Assembly (NCBI GenBank): GCA_013368315.1
Contig: JAACJM010000024.1
Location: 496,001-560,000 of the forward strand
Direction: 5' to 3'
DNA from: Tetrapyrgos nigripes
Lineage: Eukaryota > Basidiomycota > Agaricomycetes > Agaricales > Campanellaceae
Length of the DNA stretch: 64,000 nt
Below are positions 37,301 to 48,688 of the stretch, piece by piece (position 1 is the stretch's first letter; each line of letters starts with the position of its first letter). A program made the position numbers and the translations under genes. The notes beneath the pieces are model-generated. The model was not told the origin of the DNA. It did no database searches and saw only the letters and a program-made list of their open reading frames with translations.

Positions 37301-37383
37301 GAAAAAGTACTCATTCTTCAAGGAGGAATGTCAGAAGGTTGGAAGAGGGAACTCACGATGAGATCGAGATGGTTGATAGGTAA
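34362..37383 (+). CDS. CorA-like magnesium-transporter-type membrane protein
   Basis: Ten exons (34,362-34,484; 34,548-34,955; 35,003-35,082; 35,133-35,221; 35,278-35,463; 35,523-35,795; 35,848-35,990; 36,048-36,749; 36,803-36,878; 36,941-37,383) join in phase to 840 residues. An N-terminal disordered region with a polyglutamine run precedes a soluble alpha/beta region (FHIEPFFFSSSIKCIPSRYQ) and a coiled-coil-like stretch. The C-terminus has the CorA hallmark: SSVNIEDSKRMRKLAE, then helix 1 YLTMVFLPATFVATVFGMN with the GMN filter motif, then helix 2 YFEAVIPLTVVTIWIMML. CorA proteins are Mg2+ channels as pentamers. This basidiomycete type, with a long loop rich in Ser, Arg and Gly inserted before the coiled coil, may have another role. 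Confidence 0.85.
34630..34676 (+). repeat. Polyglutamine CAA/CAG tract
   Basis: A run of CAA and CAG codons inside exon 2 of the CorA-like gene encodes about 15 Gln with one Lys. It is likely length-variable. Confidence 0.85.
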
Positions 37384-38110
37384 CATGTGAATGCGCAGGG
37401 TAAGGAAGCTCGAGATAGTAGAGGAATGGGAGGGAGTATCATTGCAACCGTTGCAAATGCTGCGCGTAGTCTGAGGTCGAAGGCGTCGGTGGGTAGTGGG
37501 ACAGCCGGTGCTGGTAAGGAGACAGAGTCCGCTGGAAGAAGTGGTGAAAACCCAGCTCGTGCTGCGTGAAGATGATTTGGACAGTGGTGTTTGTTTCTCA
37601 TTAGTCTGTTGCACCGTTTGTTACGCTCACGAAATTTTGATGTTTATTCAGAGTATTATGCTGTAACTTTGTATTAGGCAGTTAGGTCGAAGTATGTACT
37701 GCGCTATACTGGTGTATGGGTTTCTGGTGGAGACATAAATAAGTAGGGTACTTTACTGTGCGATAGTAATATGTTTATTGGCACTGTCATCACAAAAGTT
37801 ACTCGCATATATATGCTGGTGATTGTTGTTTATGCATTATGGACAGGTTACTTGTTCGTACCAGAGATACTTAGTCGCTGCACTTATTCATCAAAAGCAC
37901 CTGGTAAGCACCCTCGGTCATTCATGCAGGCTCAGCGCTCAGAACCTGTGTGCGCAGAAAGATAAAAATGTCAAGAGAGACGTAGATTCGTTGTTGGTAC
38001 CATAATAGGAGAGTTCCTCATCCTACTAGCCAAGTGGTACCGGTAAGGCCCAAAGACAGACTGTAGTCGACGATCGACCTTCCTTTTAAGGCATCTGCCA
38101 TTGAAATGAC
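37384..38110. other. Intergenic
   Basis: A 60-codon + strand frame at 37,387-37,569 directly follows the CorA-like stop and could be a read-through or alternative 3' exon, but nothing supports it. Otherwise empty. Confidence 0.5.
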
Positions 38111-39532
38111 ATGTCCTGGTGCATGAGGTTTTTGCGGAACCCTTATCCTCCCATTCGCTTTTCTCTTCTCTCCCTGCCGCCGAGGCCTACAACTCCAAGA
38201 TGTTCGGCGGCATTTGTTCGCACCATGGTGTCTGAGTCTCCGAAGCCTTGGGGGACTCGATGCATCCTCATCAAGAACCTTCCATCCACATTCGATATTG
38301 CAAAGCTCCTTGGTCTGAGAGGGCTCGGTCGACATATTGAATCTGTCATCAGACGTCCCGAAAGCAACGAATGCGAGATACGCTATCTACAAAATGCTGG
38401 GGCTTTACTAGTCGTCAACGCAAGTGAACGTGGCTTGGTAATGGATGGTCAAAAACTGGAGGTGAAGCTGTTGGCACCGCAGACTTTGCCAGTGGAGATA
38501 ATCGCTGCTGTTGCTCTCAGGTCGGCCCATCGAACGCTCTGGCTGCGGCCTCCGGAACAGTTCAAGACCGAAATAGCATTGGAGCAGGAGTTGAAGCGTT
38601 TCGGGAAAGTCGAGATTATTTGGATAGATGAGAGCAAAGGAAGAGCGCAAGTGACTTTTGCAGATATCAGGACCGCTATAAAGGTGAATCTCATGTGATT
38701 GGCTAATCTGCAATGGCCCAATGGCTCTGACCTGATCGTTCGTTTTTCAAGGCGTGGAAGAGTTTGCGCTCCGAAAAAGCTTGGGAAGGTTGTGGTGTGG
38801 CCTTTCGCATCATCTCCGGTCACATACTTCCTCATGAAGAAGACTTCACGTCTCAAGATCATCCTTCCAACGTACTTCTCTCGCCAATATCTGATTTGTA
38901 CCAATTATCGGAGACTCTGAAGGACATCCTTGTTTGGAAAGATGGTGAGCCCCTCATAAGCTTCCATTTGCAGAGCAACACGGCGGTATGCTGGTCTACA
39001 TGTCTTGACAGTAAATGCCCATCTGACCTGGTACAGTTTCTAAAATTCAGAAATACGATACTTGCGAAAAGGTTTTATGACGCATGTAAACCACCTGGGA
39101 ACATCTTAAAGAAATGGAATTACAAGCGTGTACCTCGGGACACAAACCGGATTAATGCTTCCAAACTGGGGGCAACGAGGACCTTAATTCTTACTGACTT
39201 GAACGACACGCGCATCGAATCTAGTCGTCTACATGAGGATTTCTCCAAATTTGGAAGCCTCATCAAGACTGAGGTAGATTGGCCAAGATGAGTTTTCACT
39301 TATCCTTATGTTACTGCCATCTTGTACTGATCAATCTGGTTTTCCCAGTCGTCGTGGTGTTGTGGAATTCACGGACATCCTACAAGCGTGCAAAGCAATC
39401 GATTATATTCATGAAGACAGTAGGGAATTTAGCATATACGGTGGCTCAACAATTGGATTCTGGCGCCCACATCCCCACCCTCTTGATTTCCCATTCTTTC
39501 TGAGATCCATGAGGATTGAGGGATGTGTTTAA
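38111..39532 (+). CDS. RRM-like protein, copy 1, with a damaged splice donor
   Basis: Three exons (38,111-38,683; 38,752-39,287; 39,349-39,532) would give 430 residues. Parts read like RNA-recognition folds: RCILIKNLPSTFDIAKLLGL, FGKVEIIWIDESKGRAQVTF and SSRLHEDFSKFGSLIKTEV ... VVEFTDILQACKAIDYIHED. The N-terminus MSWCMRFLRNPYPPIRFSLL is Arg-rich without acids, as in mitochondrial presequences, or translation may begin at the later MVSESPKPWGTR. The intron 2 donor is ATGAGT instead of GT: the frame needs the join at 39,287/39,349, but unspliced it stops at once (CCA AGA TGA). The paralogue at 63.2-64.0 kb has a normal GTGCGT there. Functional status is uncertain. Confidence 0.65.
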
Positions 39533-40429
39533 CGTTTCTCAGAGTCAGTCAACAGTAAAATACCTATCAGTTTCCGTCATACTGCGAAGATACATACTGC
39601 AAAGATTTATAGGAGTGTTGATTTTCTGTCGTCGATAACTAGAACTGCTGGAACATGTTCAGTCCGAGAATGTGACTCTGAAATAGTCATGTTGTTAAGA
39701 GTAAGCTTTGGACGGTTTGAAATACTTATGGATGTCTTTGTTCTCTTTACTATAGATGACGGCCGCTGGTTTCTGGTTCAAGCTTTATACACTAGTATTC
39801 ATGTTAGTACTTATATACTGATTGGTAGAATAGAAACCTTCAGTTTTATTGGCTTCGGTCAACGTTTCAATATTTCAATGTTCAACGCTGAGGGTAAGTC
39901 TTTCATAGAACTAAATAAAGTACATCGAGACTATTAGCGATACCTTTAGATAGATTACTTATCGTTGTCTACCTTTACAGGTACTTACTTCCTAATAGAG
40001 TCTTATTGGCTTCGGTCAACGCTGAGCGCTGAGCGCTGAGGCCTGAGGCCTGAGGATATATATATAGATTACTTATCGTTGTCTCGCTTTACACGTGTAG
40101 TCTGCATGAGAGACGTATATGTAACGCATGCGGCATAATATGTAGCTCTTGCGTTGTGCACAAACAAACCCATTCTCTTAGCTTCTATGTACTCCTCCTT
40201 CGTCATTTGCTTGTAATACCCAGGCAACACGTTGAGTTGAGAATGGCTATGTAATTAGGCCGAGAGTTATTTACGGAGAGTGGTTGCAGGGTCTGAAGAT
40301 TTGTATATAATACGCGTCTTGGATACGTCTTGGATACTGACGTCAAGTGGGGTAACGCGTTTATTTCTTGCCCGGACTCTCTACACCCCAACTTACCTTC
40401 TCTTTCCACCTAGCCTCCCTTACTGGTTA
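39533..40429. other. Intergenic with local repeats
   Basis: No gene. The sequence ttggcttcggtcaacg occurs twice (about 39,849 and 40,007), as does agattacttatcgttgtct (about 39,952 and 40,066), so a unit of about 115-160 bp was duplicated and has diverged. Confidence 0.6.
40021..40055 (+). repeat. Five tandem 7-bp units
   Basis: GCTGAGC, GCTGAGC, GCTGAGG, CCTGAGG and CCTGAGG in a row, inside the duplicated intergenic stretch. Confidence 0.85.
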
Positions 40430-43400
40430 ATGTCCGGCAAAGACGACACCAAGAACTCTCCTCCAAAGTCAACAGAAAGAGAGGTTACCGACCCAATCAC
40501 ACGTCGACCTCTCTTCATTCATGACAGCAGTTCTGCCGAACTAGACCAGGTCATTTCAGGTCAGACTGATGCCTCAGACAAGTCTGCTTCCTCGTCAAAT
40601 AAGAAGAATCGGTCAATGGAAGAATTAATTCGGGATGAGACGCGCCAGCCCTGGTGGACAGACCCTGACGACACAGGTAGTCGTCTGCGCACGAGATTCG
40701 CGCTGTTGGCGGGTGCTGCGGCTGGTGTTGGTGGGTCTGCAAGTATAGTGTTGTCGAGTATCCTCGGAGGGGTGTTTGGCTCTTCGCGTAATGGTTCAGG
40801 AAGACTTGTCTGGACGGATTTCTTGGTTGGAAGCCTTGGTTGCACGCTCATCGCATTGGCGACAGCAGGCTTTGTATTTTACAACAATTTTCTTGACCTG
40901 GCCGGCGAAGAAGGAGATAAAGGCGAAAGCCAGCCTGATGTACAGAGTGAAAAGGTACGTCGTTTTTCGGGTTCTTTCCTCAATACTAATGCTCTCACGT
41001 ATAGGAACCCTCTGCTGAGCCCTCACAATCCAATCCTGAATCAGCGCTTTGGCTAAACTCCTTCCTATCCACTCTCTGGCCCATAGTCAACCCCATCCTC
41101 TTCACATCCCTCTCCGACATGCTCGAAGACTCTCTTCAAGCCTCTCTCCCCAAATTTATTAATGGTGTCCGAGTCGCCGATCTCGGACAGGGTAAAGAAC
41201 CCATCCGAATCCTCGGCATGCGTACCCTCGACTCTTTCGAGCACGGTGTCAAATCCATGGATTCAGGTCCTAAATCCTCTGACGCAGAAGGAGACGATAA
41301 CTCTAATGAAGAAACTCTTGGAGGCAACTATGTCAATCTCGAGCTTGCGTTAGCCTATCGTACGCGTTCTTCCAAACACGATCCCTCCTCTTCCAGCGAT
41401 AAGAAGGAGAATTCTCCTCGAGACATGAAAACCCAAGCTCAGCATATGCATCTTCTCATCGAATTCTATTTGTCCGGTCCTGGAGGAATAGTCTTCCCTG
41501 TCTTCGTCGAAGTGACTGGGTTCGTTGGGTCGGCGAGGTTGCGGATTCAGCTTACACCTGATCCACCTTTCCTCAACCTCTTAACCTTGACCTTCCTGGG
41601 TCAACCGAAAGTAACAATTTCTGTTACACCGCTTGCAAGGGATTTTATGAACATGATGGACGTACCTGGTTTGTCTTCATTCATCCAAGAATCCATTGAT
41701 AGCGTCATGAACACGTATGTGGCTCCGAGGAGTATGACGCTGGATTTGAAGACGATGTTGACTGGACGAGAGAAGGTCGATACGGAGGCAAAAGGAGTTG
41801 TGATCGTCGTTGTGAAGAGTGCGAAAAATTTCAGAGATGGGGACGCGATTAAGGCTTGGAAGTTATGGAAAGGGGAAGATAGGGAGAAGGAAAGCAAGGG
41901 AGATGTGTATGTGACCGTGGGATGGGGGAAGTGGGGTAAGGTGTTGTGGAAGACGAGGTGGGTGATTTGTTTTCATGTACCGGATGCTGATGCTAAGACT
42001 TGGCTTGTATAAAGGGTCATACAAAATGAAGGCCACCCAGTTTGGGAAGAAACGACGGTTTTGTTGGTTACTCCTGCTGAGCTGAACGCTAAAGAGAAGA
42101 TTAAGCTACAACTTTGGGATTCAGGTGCGTTTATACTTTGGGGTACATACATACACGGTTCTAACGCCTGTTCTTTTTCTCTTGCTTTAACCTTTGATCA
42201 TTTAATAGACCGCTTCACCGCCCACGACAACCTTGGTGCCGTCGAAGTTGATCTCGGAGACATCATGCGTTCCAAGAGGAACATTAACACCCTGGTTACA
42301 CGTACCGACCCTTTGAAAGGCGATGACGGTTCAGACTGGCCTGGAACGCTTACCTGGAACTGTGGATATTTCGAGAAGACGGGAATTGAAGAGCTCATGG
42401 AGTCGTTGAAGAACTCTCAAGCCAAAGCCAAACCGGCAGTGCAATCTGGCGATGCACCCGAGCAGGTACAGGAGGTGGAAGAACGTGACAAGCAAGGCCA
42501 AGGTCAACATAACACAAACCCCATCGAAGAACTCAAACAAGGTCTCGAGAAAGTCGCACAAGAAGTCGGCGAAAAAACCGGAGACTCGCATTCCCGAGAA
42601 ACTGTCAAGCATACCGAGAAGGAGAAGGAGAAAGAAGCGATAGACGATATGATTGCTGGGTCTCCTCCCGCTAAAGAGTGGCCTGCGGGGATTTTGAGTG
42701 TGAGGGTGATGCAGATTGCTGGAGTTGAGGTGCAGAATACGAAGAATAGGACTAGTACGAAGGAGGATGAGGGGGCCAGCGGTGGTGGAGGAGATGCGCC
42801 AAGTCCTTATTGTACGATTGTGATTAATCACCAGAGGGTGTATAAGACGAGGACGAAGATGAAGGAGAGTAATCCTTATGTGAGTGGAATTGTTCTTCTG
42901 TTTCCTCTCTGAGGGCTGATATCTTCGTTGTGTAGTACGACGCTGGCACTGAACGCTTCATCCCATCCTGGCTCTCCTCCATCGTCATGATCGCCGTTCG
43001 TGATTTCAGACAACACGAACAACATCCTCTCATTGGTGTTGTTATTCTGCCCATTCACTCGCTCTTTACTTCTCGTGGTCGGTCCCAAATTACCGACACC
43101 TTCCCTCTGCAAGGTGGTATTGGATGTGGAAGGATGAGGGTTTCATTGGTTTTCAGGAGCTTGAAAATTAGCATTCCTGGACCGAGGGCGAGGATACCGC
43201 TTGCAGATGCAGGTGAAGGGAAGACAGGACGGGAGTGCAATTTGGGATTAGGCTGGGAATCTGGAACGTTGGAGATTTACCCCGAAACCATCTCGTTCCA
43301 ACCCGAGGGCGCGGGTAATGATTTTCACCTAGAATCCAGCAAAATCATTTTCAAGACTCTGTTCGGGAAAGGAAAGGTTCTACCCAATTCCAACGACGAG

Positions 43401-44222
43401 TGTCAGTCCCAGACCTGGAACTCGAGACGTGGTAAACCTATTCGTCTACCTGTCCTCCGGAAATTCTCTAGCTGTGTCTTAATCCAATTCCGCAAACGAG
43501 TTCATGTATTGGAGTACAAAGTCCTTGCCTTTGCGACGGTTTGGTTGAGGGACATACCCGATACCGAAGAAGTCGATGCCGTGGTGGAAGTTTGGGAAAA
43601 CCTAGACGATGCGATGGAATGGGCGAGGTTTAACTACAACTCAATTGGCCAGGGCATGGCTCAGGTCTTTGGAGAAGACGGAAACGCCGGCGAGGGTAGG
43701 GAAAATGGAAAGCAGAAACCCAGCCCGAAGAAACTTGGGACGTTACATATGAAGATGCGCTTTTGGCCCGGGTTGAGTGGGTATCATCGAAAAGCTGGGA
43801 ATCATGACAAGGGACTGGCGGATGTGATGGAGATGCTGGATTGTATGGAGAGTTCAAGGGAGGAGATACAGGCTGATTTGGGTATCAGGTTTGATGAAGA
43901 GGAAGACGACGATGATAGTTCGAGTTCATCGAGCAGTAGCTCTTCAGACGAGAGCGAGGGTGAAGACGAGGGGAATGGTGAGACTGGAAGGGTTGGTGCT
44001 AATGTTGGTGGGTTGAAGGACGAGGTGAAGGGGTACAGGTCAAGAAAAAAGGAATTACATAGGAACCATCGTGGACTGATGCAGTGGGGTTTTGCTAGGA
44101 AGTTGGCTTGGATGGGACATGAAGCAGAGGATAAGTCACAAGAGGTCAAGGAGAAGATTGTCGGCAGGATGAAGCACGGCAACAAGTATGGCTTGGATGG
44201 AGGAATGGAAAAGGAGGCTTAA
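40430..44222 (+). CDS. SMP/C2-domain lipid-transfer-type protein (Mug190-like)
   Basis: Five exons (40,430-40,954; 41,005-41,957; 42,015-42,124; 42,209-42,879; 42,936-44,222) join in phase to 1181 residues. Two hydrophobic segments near residues 85-150 (FALLAGAAAGVGGSASIVLS and FLVGSLGCTLIALATAGFVF) should anchor it in a membrane, probably ER. An SMP-type tubular lipid-binding domain follows (SALWLNSFLSTLWPIVNPIL; FVGSARLRIQLTPDPPFLNL). Then come C2 domains (VIQNEGHPVWEETTVLLVTP; GILSVRVMQIAGVEV) and a C-terminal region with an acidic/Ser run near 43,900-43,970. This is the order of S. pombe Mug190 and tricalbin relatives at membrane contact sites. The start at 40,430 fits: upstream in-frame sequence has no ATG. 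Confidence 0.85.
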
Positions 44223-44883
44223 GATCTATCGTATGTCTTTGATGATTTTGACGCTTCTGACTCTTTAGTTCTGCTTTTACGGCATGGACAAGGACACACA
44301 GACATTGGACACGCTGTACTACTACTAGTACTAGCTATCAAACTGCTACTAGTACCTTTACATCTCATGACTCACGTGTTTTTGAACACGTCGGCGGGAC
44401 GGACCTGTGCTGTGGCATATATGCATCATTCCAGACACTTCGAAACGTGTGCCTGGTGGGACGGAAAATGAATGGAATACTTACTACGTCACCATAGATG
44501 AGCTCCACTGACGTCACCGGTAGTTTAGCCACATTGTGCAGAAAACAGGCACCCTTTCATTCCATGTTCATCCCGGGTCTGAACATACGTCAACATAGTA
44601 TGACACACCTCATGCCCACCTCCGTGACGCCGTGTGCCCCGCCGTGATTTTTCCCCTGCAGTTCTCTGCCTCTCCAAGATTTATTGGAATTTGTCTCCTC
44701 ATCCATCCCAGCCCCGGTTCCGGACCACTAGCCAACCAGATTTCAAGGCCGTAGACTGCTCATTTGCCCGCCCGATATTGACCCGACGTTCCAACCTTTC
44801 TACGCACCCTCCCCCAGTGGGTTCAGACTCTGTGGCTTACAGCCTCCCCGCCTCTTATTGACCATAATTTTCTTTTTCTACAG
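44223..44883. other. Intergenic: promoter region of the LanC-like gene
   Basis: No gene. A Pro/Ser-type frame at 44,634-44,861 has no start context or domain. Confidence 0.5.
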
Positions 44884-46749
44884 ATGAGCACAAGGTCACC
44901 CCGCTTTATCCCTCATCCCGACTCTCTTTCCAATTCCCTCAACGTTGATGAGCTTTGGGTGACACTTGTGAGGGACTTGGAGAAGGTCCAACGCGAGACG
45001 ATGCAGAGGCCAGACCCTAAGCTGCTTTTAAGCGCCTATGTTGGTCTTGGAGGTTAGTACCCCGTCAGTCCTCCGAGTCATAGCCTCAATCAACATACCC
45101 AGGAACTGTGATGATGTCTCGCATCGTCGCCTCGTTCTCCGACCTCGGACCACCTCACGACACCATCCTCCGTTCCACACTCTCACGCGCCCTCTCATCA
45201 ACGAACATCGAACAGATGGTTCGTACCCTCTACCGCGGTCTTCAAGCTGCCCAGTGGTACCCTCAAATTGGGTCCAAAATATCCTTTCTAGAAACCCCAG
45301 TGGGTATCGCCACAATCATTTTGTTGTATGTGATTGAGTCGGGGAATAATATTGACTCGAACACGGGCGGTAAGAAAATCTGGGAGGTTTGCACAGAGAT
45401 ACTTCAAAATGGTTTTCAAGTCCTTTCTAAGGAGTCTCGGGGATCGATGACTAAAGATGACGCCAATATGGACGTTGACGCCGACACCGACGATGGCTGT
45501 GAAGTTCTGTATGGCCGTGCTGGCTTCCTCTACGCCCTCTTGCGCCTTCGTGCTTCGGTCTATCGTTGCGTGCCCCGGCCACATGAAGGTACTGATGAAA
45601 AATCTCGGAAATTGTGGAATTTAATCTCAGATGAGAATCTGAGAATGGCAATCCATTCAATTGTCGAGAGAGGGAGAGTCGGGGCGAAATTCTTTTCTTC
45701 AGAGACTGGCGCTTCGGCTTCTCCGCCGTTGATGTGGTCCTGGCATCACAAGAGGTATCTGGGAGGTGCTCATGGTGTCGGTAAGTACAGCATTCTGATG
45801 TGAATTATAAGTATTATAGTGTAGGATCATACCATTATTAAAGTTCAATCATTTTCCAGCTGGGATCCTCCACGTCCTCTTGATGTGCCCGACGCAACTT
45901 ATCTCTGCTTATGTCGCAGAGATGTTGGGCACGATCGAATGGTTGATTGATCTGCAGGACAAAGAAGGGAACTGGCCTTCTAGCTTTGGAAAGTCTAGAG
46001 ATCATGAGAACGATTTGGTGCAGTGAGTGTACTATACATACCATTGATCTTTTTATAATACTGATTGTCTTCACCCTTCTTCAAGATGGTGTCACGGGGC
46101 TCCAGGTCTCCTCATCCTGTTCTCGACCCTCATTCGTCGATGCCATACCAACCCGTCGACATTCTCCCTCACTCCAGCCTTTGCATCCTCACTAATCTCC
46201 GCACTTCACAATGCCGAAGTCCTTGTCTATACCCGTGGATTTCTGCGTAAAGGAGTCGGTCTTTGTCACGGCGTATCCGGCTCCGTATACGCGTTATTAG
46301 CTGCAAGCGACGCAGTCGCTCTACTCCAATCAAACCCGGAGCCGCCTCCAGGTCAACAACAACAGCAACAACCCCAAACAGTCCTCCAGATCGACCGCCA
46401 CGACGAATTTTCCCGTGCCTACTTTTTACACGCGGTTCACCTAGCGTATTTAGCTACGGGTTACCGTGCGTTGGAAGTTCAAGGGGAAATGTCTCAACCG
46501 GATAGACCGTGGAGTTTGTATGAGGGGTTGGGAGGGATGTGTTGTGCATGGGCAGAGGTTTATGACCGGTTGAGTACGACGGGGAGGAATTTGGCGCAGA
46601 CTCAGGGGAGGACGGGCGCGAATGGCCAGGTTGGGAGTACAGAAGGTGGGGGTAGCGAGAGTACAACGAATCTAAATTTGAACCCGAGATTGCAGTGGGC
46701 GAGGTCGAGGAGTGGGATGCCTGGGTATGATGATATGATCGTTGATTGA
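44884..46749 (+). CDS. LanC-like protein
   Basis: Four exons (44,884-45,052; 45,103-45,780; 45,860-46,022; 46,086-46,749) join in phase to 557 residues. It has the repeating Gly-rich inner-barrel motifs of the LanC fold: LLSAYVGLGGTVMM, GCEVLYGRAGFLYALLRLR, KRYLGGAHGVAGILHVLL, and then the zinc-site motifs WCHGAPGLL and VGLCHGVSGSVYAL, followed by LYEGLGGMCCAWAEV. The Cys of WCHG and the Cys-His of LCHG are the expected zinc ligands. Bacterial LanC makes lanthionine rings; eukaryotic LANCL proteins bind zinc and glutathione and act on dehydroamino acids in damaged proteins. No lanthipeptide precursor is visible nearby, so the eukaryotic role is more likely. It carries a short polyGln insert (near 46,355). 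Confidence 0.88.
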
Positions 46750-47413
46750 CTCTTGGGTTGAACGGGAGAAGTGTGTCTGCTTTTGGGCGAAAAAATGTCC
46801 GAGACGGAGTTGAAGAAGGCGAGGAGCATACGTACGAATATACCAGAATGTAAGTCAACGAAAATCCTGTGTACTTTTAGCCTCTTTGCCGCTTTCAATA
46901 CTTGTTTTTTGTATACCAGTTAAGTTCAAAATTTTCTGCATTCCCTGCATGTACTCGTACTATACCAATGATGACCGTTTACCTACTGGATAGACGATTA
47001 GTGAGAGGTTCTTGTGAGAAGAACTTTTGACGTCTACTTGGAGTAAGTACGCACCGTCAGATCCATTAAGTTCCTGCAAACCTAGCATGAAGTTCAGAGT
47101 TGGGTAGTGCCTCCGGCTCTCCGTCTGGCTATCAGTGATTGGCGCAGTCTGTCGGTCTTGAAGCGAGCTTCTGACCATGGCATCTTCAAATGAAAGATTG
47201 ATCATGACGATGCGTCAATGCCTTGGCCTTGCTTGTCGCTGTTTTTGGGCAATTGTCGCCTATCCAAGGGCAAGTGCATGGTATGCGCTGGTATATGTTG
47301 GCGAGCTTTTCGAGATGGAGGAGCTTGTGCTGATCATGAGCAACGTGAGCGCCGGATTTTTCCTTTTTCGAGAACTTCCCAGCGGAGTCACAATATTCTT
47401 TCGAACAGTCACT
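46750..47413. other. Intergenic
   Basis: No supported gene. The 83-codon + frame at 47,177-47,428 runs into the transposon and is likely chance. Confidence 0.5.
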
Positions 47414-47420
47414 AGTCATC

Positions 47421-48681
47421 CCCAGTGAAAAGTCCGTATGGCCAGAACGAGCCAAATCGAGCCAACGCGAAACTCGATGTGCTCAAATCTGGCGAGAACA
47501 AGCGAAACCCGACCAGAACCAGTTTTGACAGCTCGAGGTCATAGGCATGTGATATTGTTCCATCCTTCTTTGCCTTCTTCCTCCGTCGTCTCTCTTCTTT
47601 CAGATGTCTAGAGCTGTCGAAAACGAGCTAAAACGAGCCAAATGAACTGTCCGCCTATAGCAAGACCCTTCCTCAAAATAAATCGAAAATCGTACGATCC
47701 TTTCCGTTTTCTTCCTTTCCGTGCTCGAGAAATTGACCTTTCTTGGACTCATACTACCACCATCGATATCGATTACAGCTACCCGCACCAGCCCGCACCC
47801 TCCTGTCCCTGCATCAGCCTGCATCTCCCTCTGGAACGCGACTGTCTCAGCTCGTTGGATACTCTCTGGTGACTTTGGCGGGGAGTATTACGCGTTTCGT
47901 GTATCTTTTCTGATTTTGCGTTGAAATGTTGAAGGTCTGGCTCAGCGTATACACGTTTTGTGCTTACAAGGTAGTTTGTTTTTCTTGAACTGTTTGGGAC
48001 GTGTCTTTGCGCATAGATAGACATACAGGTTGTTCAGGGTTTTATGTCGCAAGTCACTGGATGGTAAGTTGCTTCGCGTCTTTTGATCCGTGTCTTTGCT
48101 TAGGAAATTGTGCATATAGCTAGGTATTTGGATTGACACTGCGTAGTACACACCGTGATAGGTGTGTCTTTCTTTCTTTGTGTCATTTGATTTCTTTGCT
48201 CAATGTGCATATAGCCAGGTATTTGAATTGACACTGCGTAGTACGCACCCTGATAGGTGTGGTTTTTTATCTTTCTTTTCCTCTCAGACACAGTTATTCA
48301 ATCCCGTTAATAATCTCCCTTTGTTTCGAAGTTTTACTGATTTTGTTCTATTTTGTAGTTGGTATAAGGGGAACCGGTGGCTATCGGGAACGGTATCGGG
48401 GCGGGGTATTAGGGTAGTGGAATATGGCGAGAAATGGGAAGAACGAGTAGTAGCGGGTAGGAGTAGTAGAGTAAAATATCAATACAATGCTATATGGCCA
48501 GAACGAGCGAAAATGAGAATATGACGAATGGAGAGACCTGGCTTGATTTCGCCACATCTCGCCATAAAAAGTGTCTCATTTTTCTGGCGAGATCAAGCTA
48601 GAAGAGCCTAGAACAAGCCAAATCTGCCCTTTCATTTTGGCTTGTTTTGGCTTGATCTGGCCATATGGACTTTTCACTGGG
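47421..48681. mobile_element. Non-autonomous TIR DNA transposon
   Basis: The left end begins CCCAGTGAA at 47,421 and the right end closes with its reverse complement TTCACTGGG at 48,681. The inverted repeats match over about 43 bp with roughly five mismatches (core ...AGTCC[G/A]TATGGCCAGA...). It is flanked by a 7-bp direct repeat AGTCATC at 47,414-47,420 and 48,682-48,688, the expected target-site duplication. The 1.26-kb interior has no transposase; it holds sub-terminal copies of the ccagaacgagccaaa motif (for example near 48,495) and an internal direct repeat. The superfamily is not clear to me: the 7-bp duplication does not fit hAT (8 bp) or Tc1/mariner (TA). Confidence 0.85.
48110..48261 (+). 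repeat. Internal direct repeat of the TIR element
   Basis: Two copies of a 57-bp unit (48,110-48,166 and 48,205-48,261) beginning gtgcatatagc and containing ttgacactgcgtagta, offset by 95 bp and about 90% alike. Confidence 0.8.
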
Positions 48682-48688
48682 AGTCATC

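Noticed and set aside
42331..42831. 166-codon minus frame
   Set aside because: Shadow of a C2-domain exon; no start context or domain of its own.
43802..44185. 127-codon minus frame rich in Ser and Leu
   Set aside because: Shadow of the acidic/Ser C-terminus of the Mug190-like gene.
44884..46749. Lanthipeptide biosynthesis cluster
   Set aside because: LanC-like gene is present, but there is no LanB/LanM dehydratase or small precursor gene next to it.
47421..48681. hAT or Tc1/mariner classification of the TIR element
   Set aside because: The ends resemble CAGTG but the target duplication is 7 bp, not 8 bp or TA.
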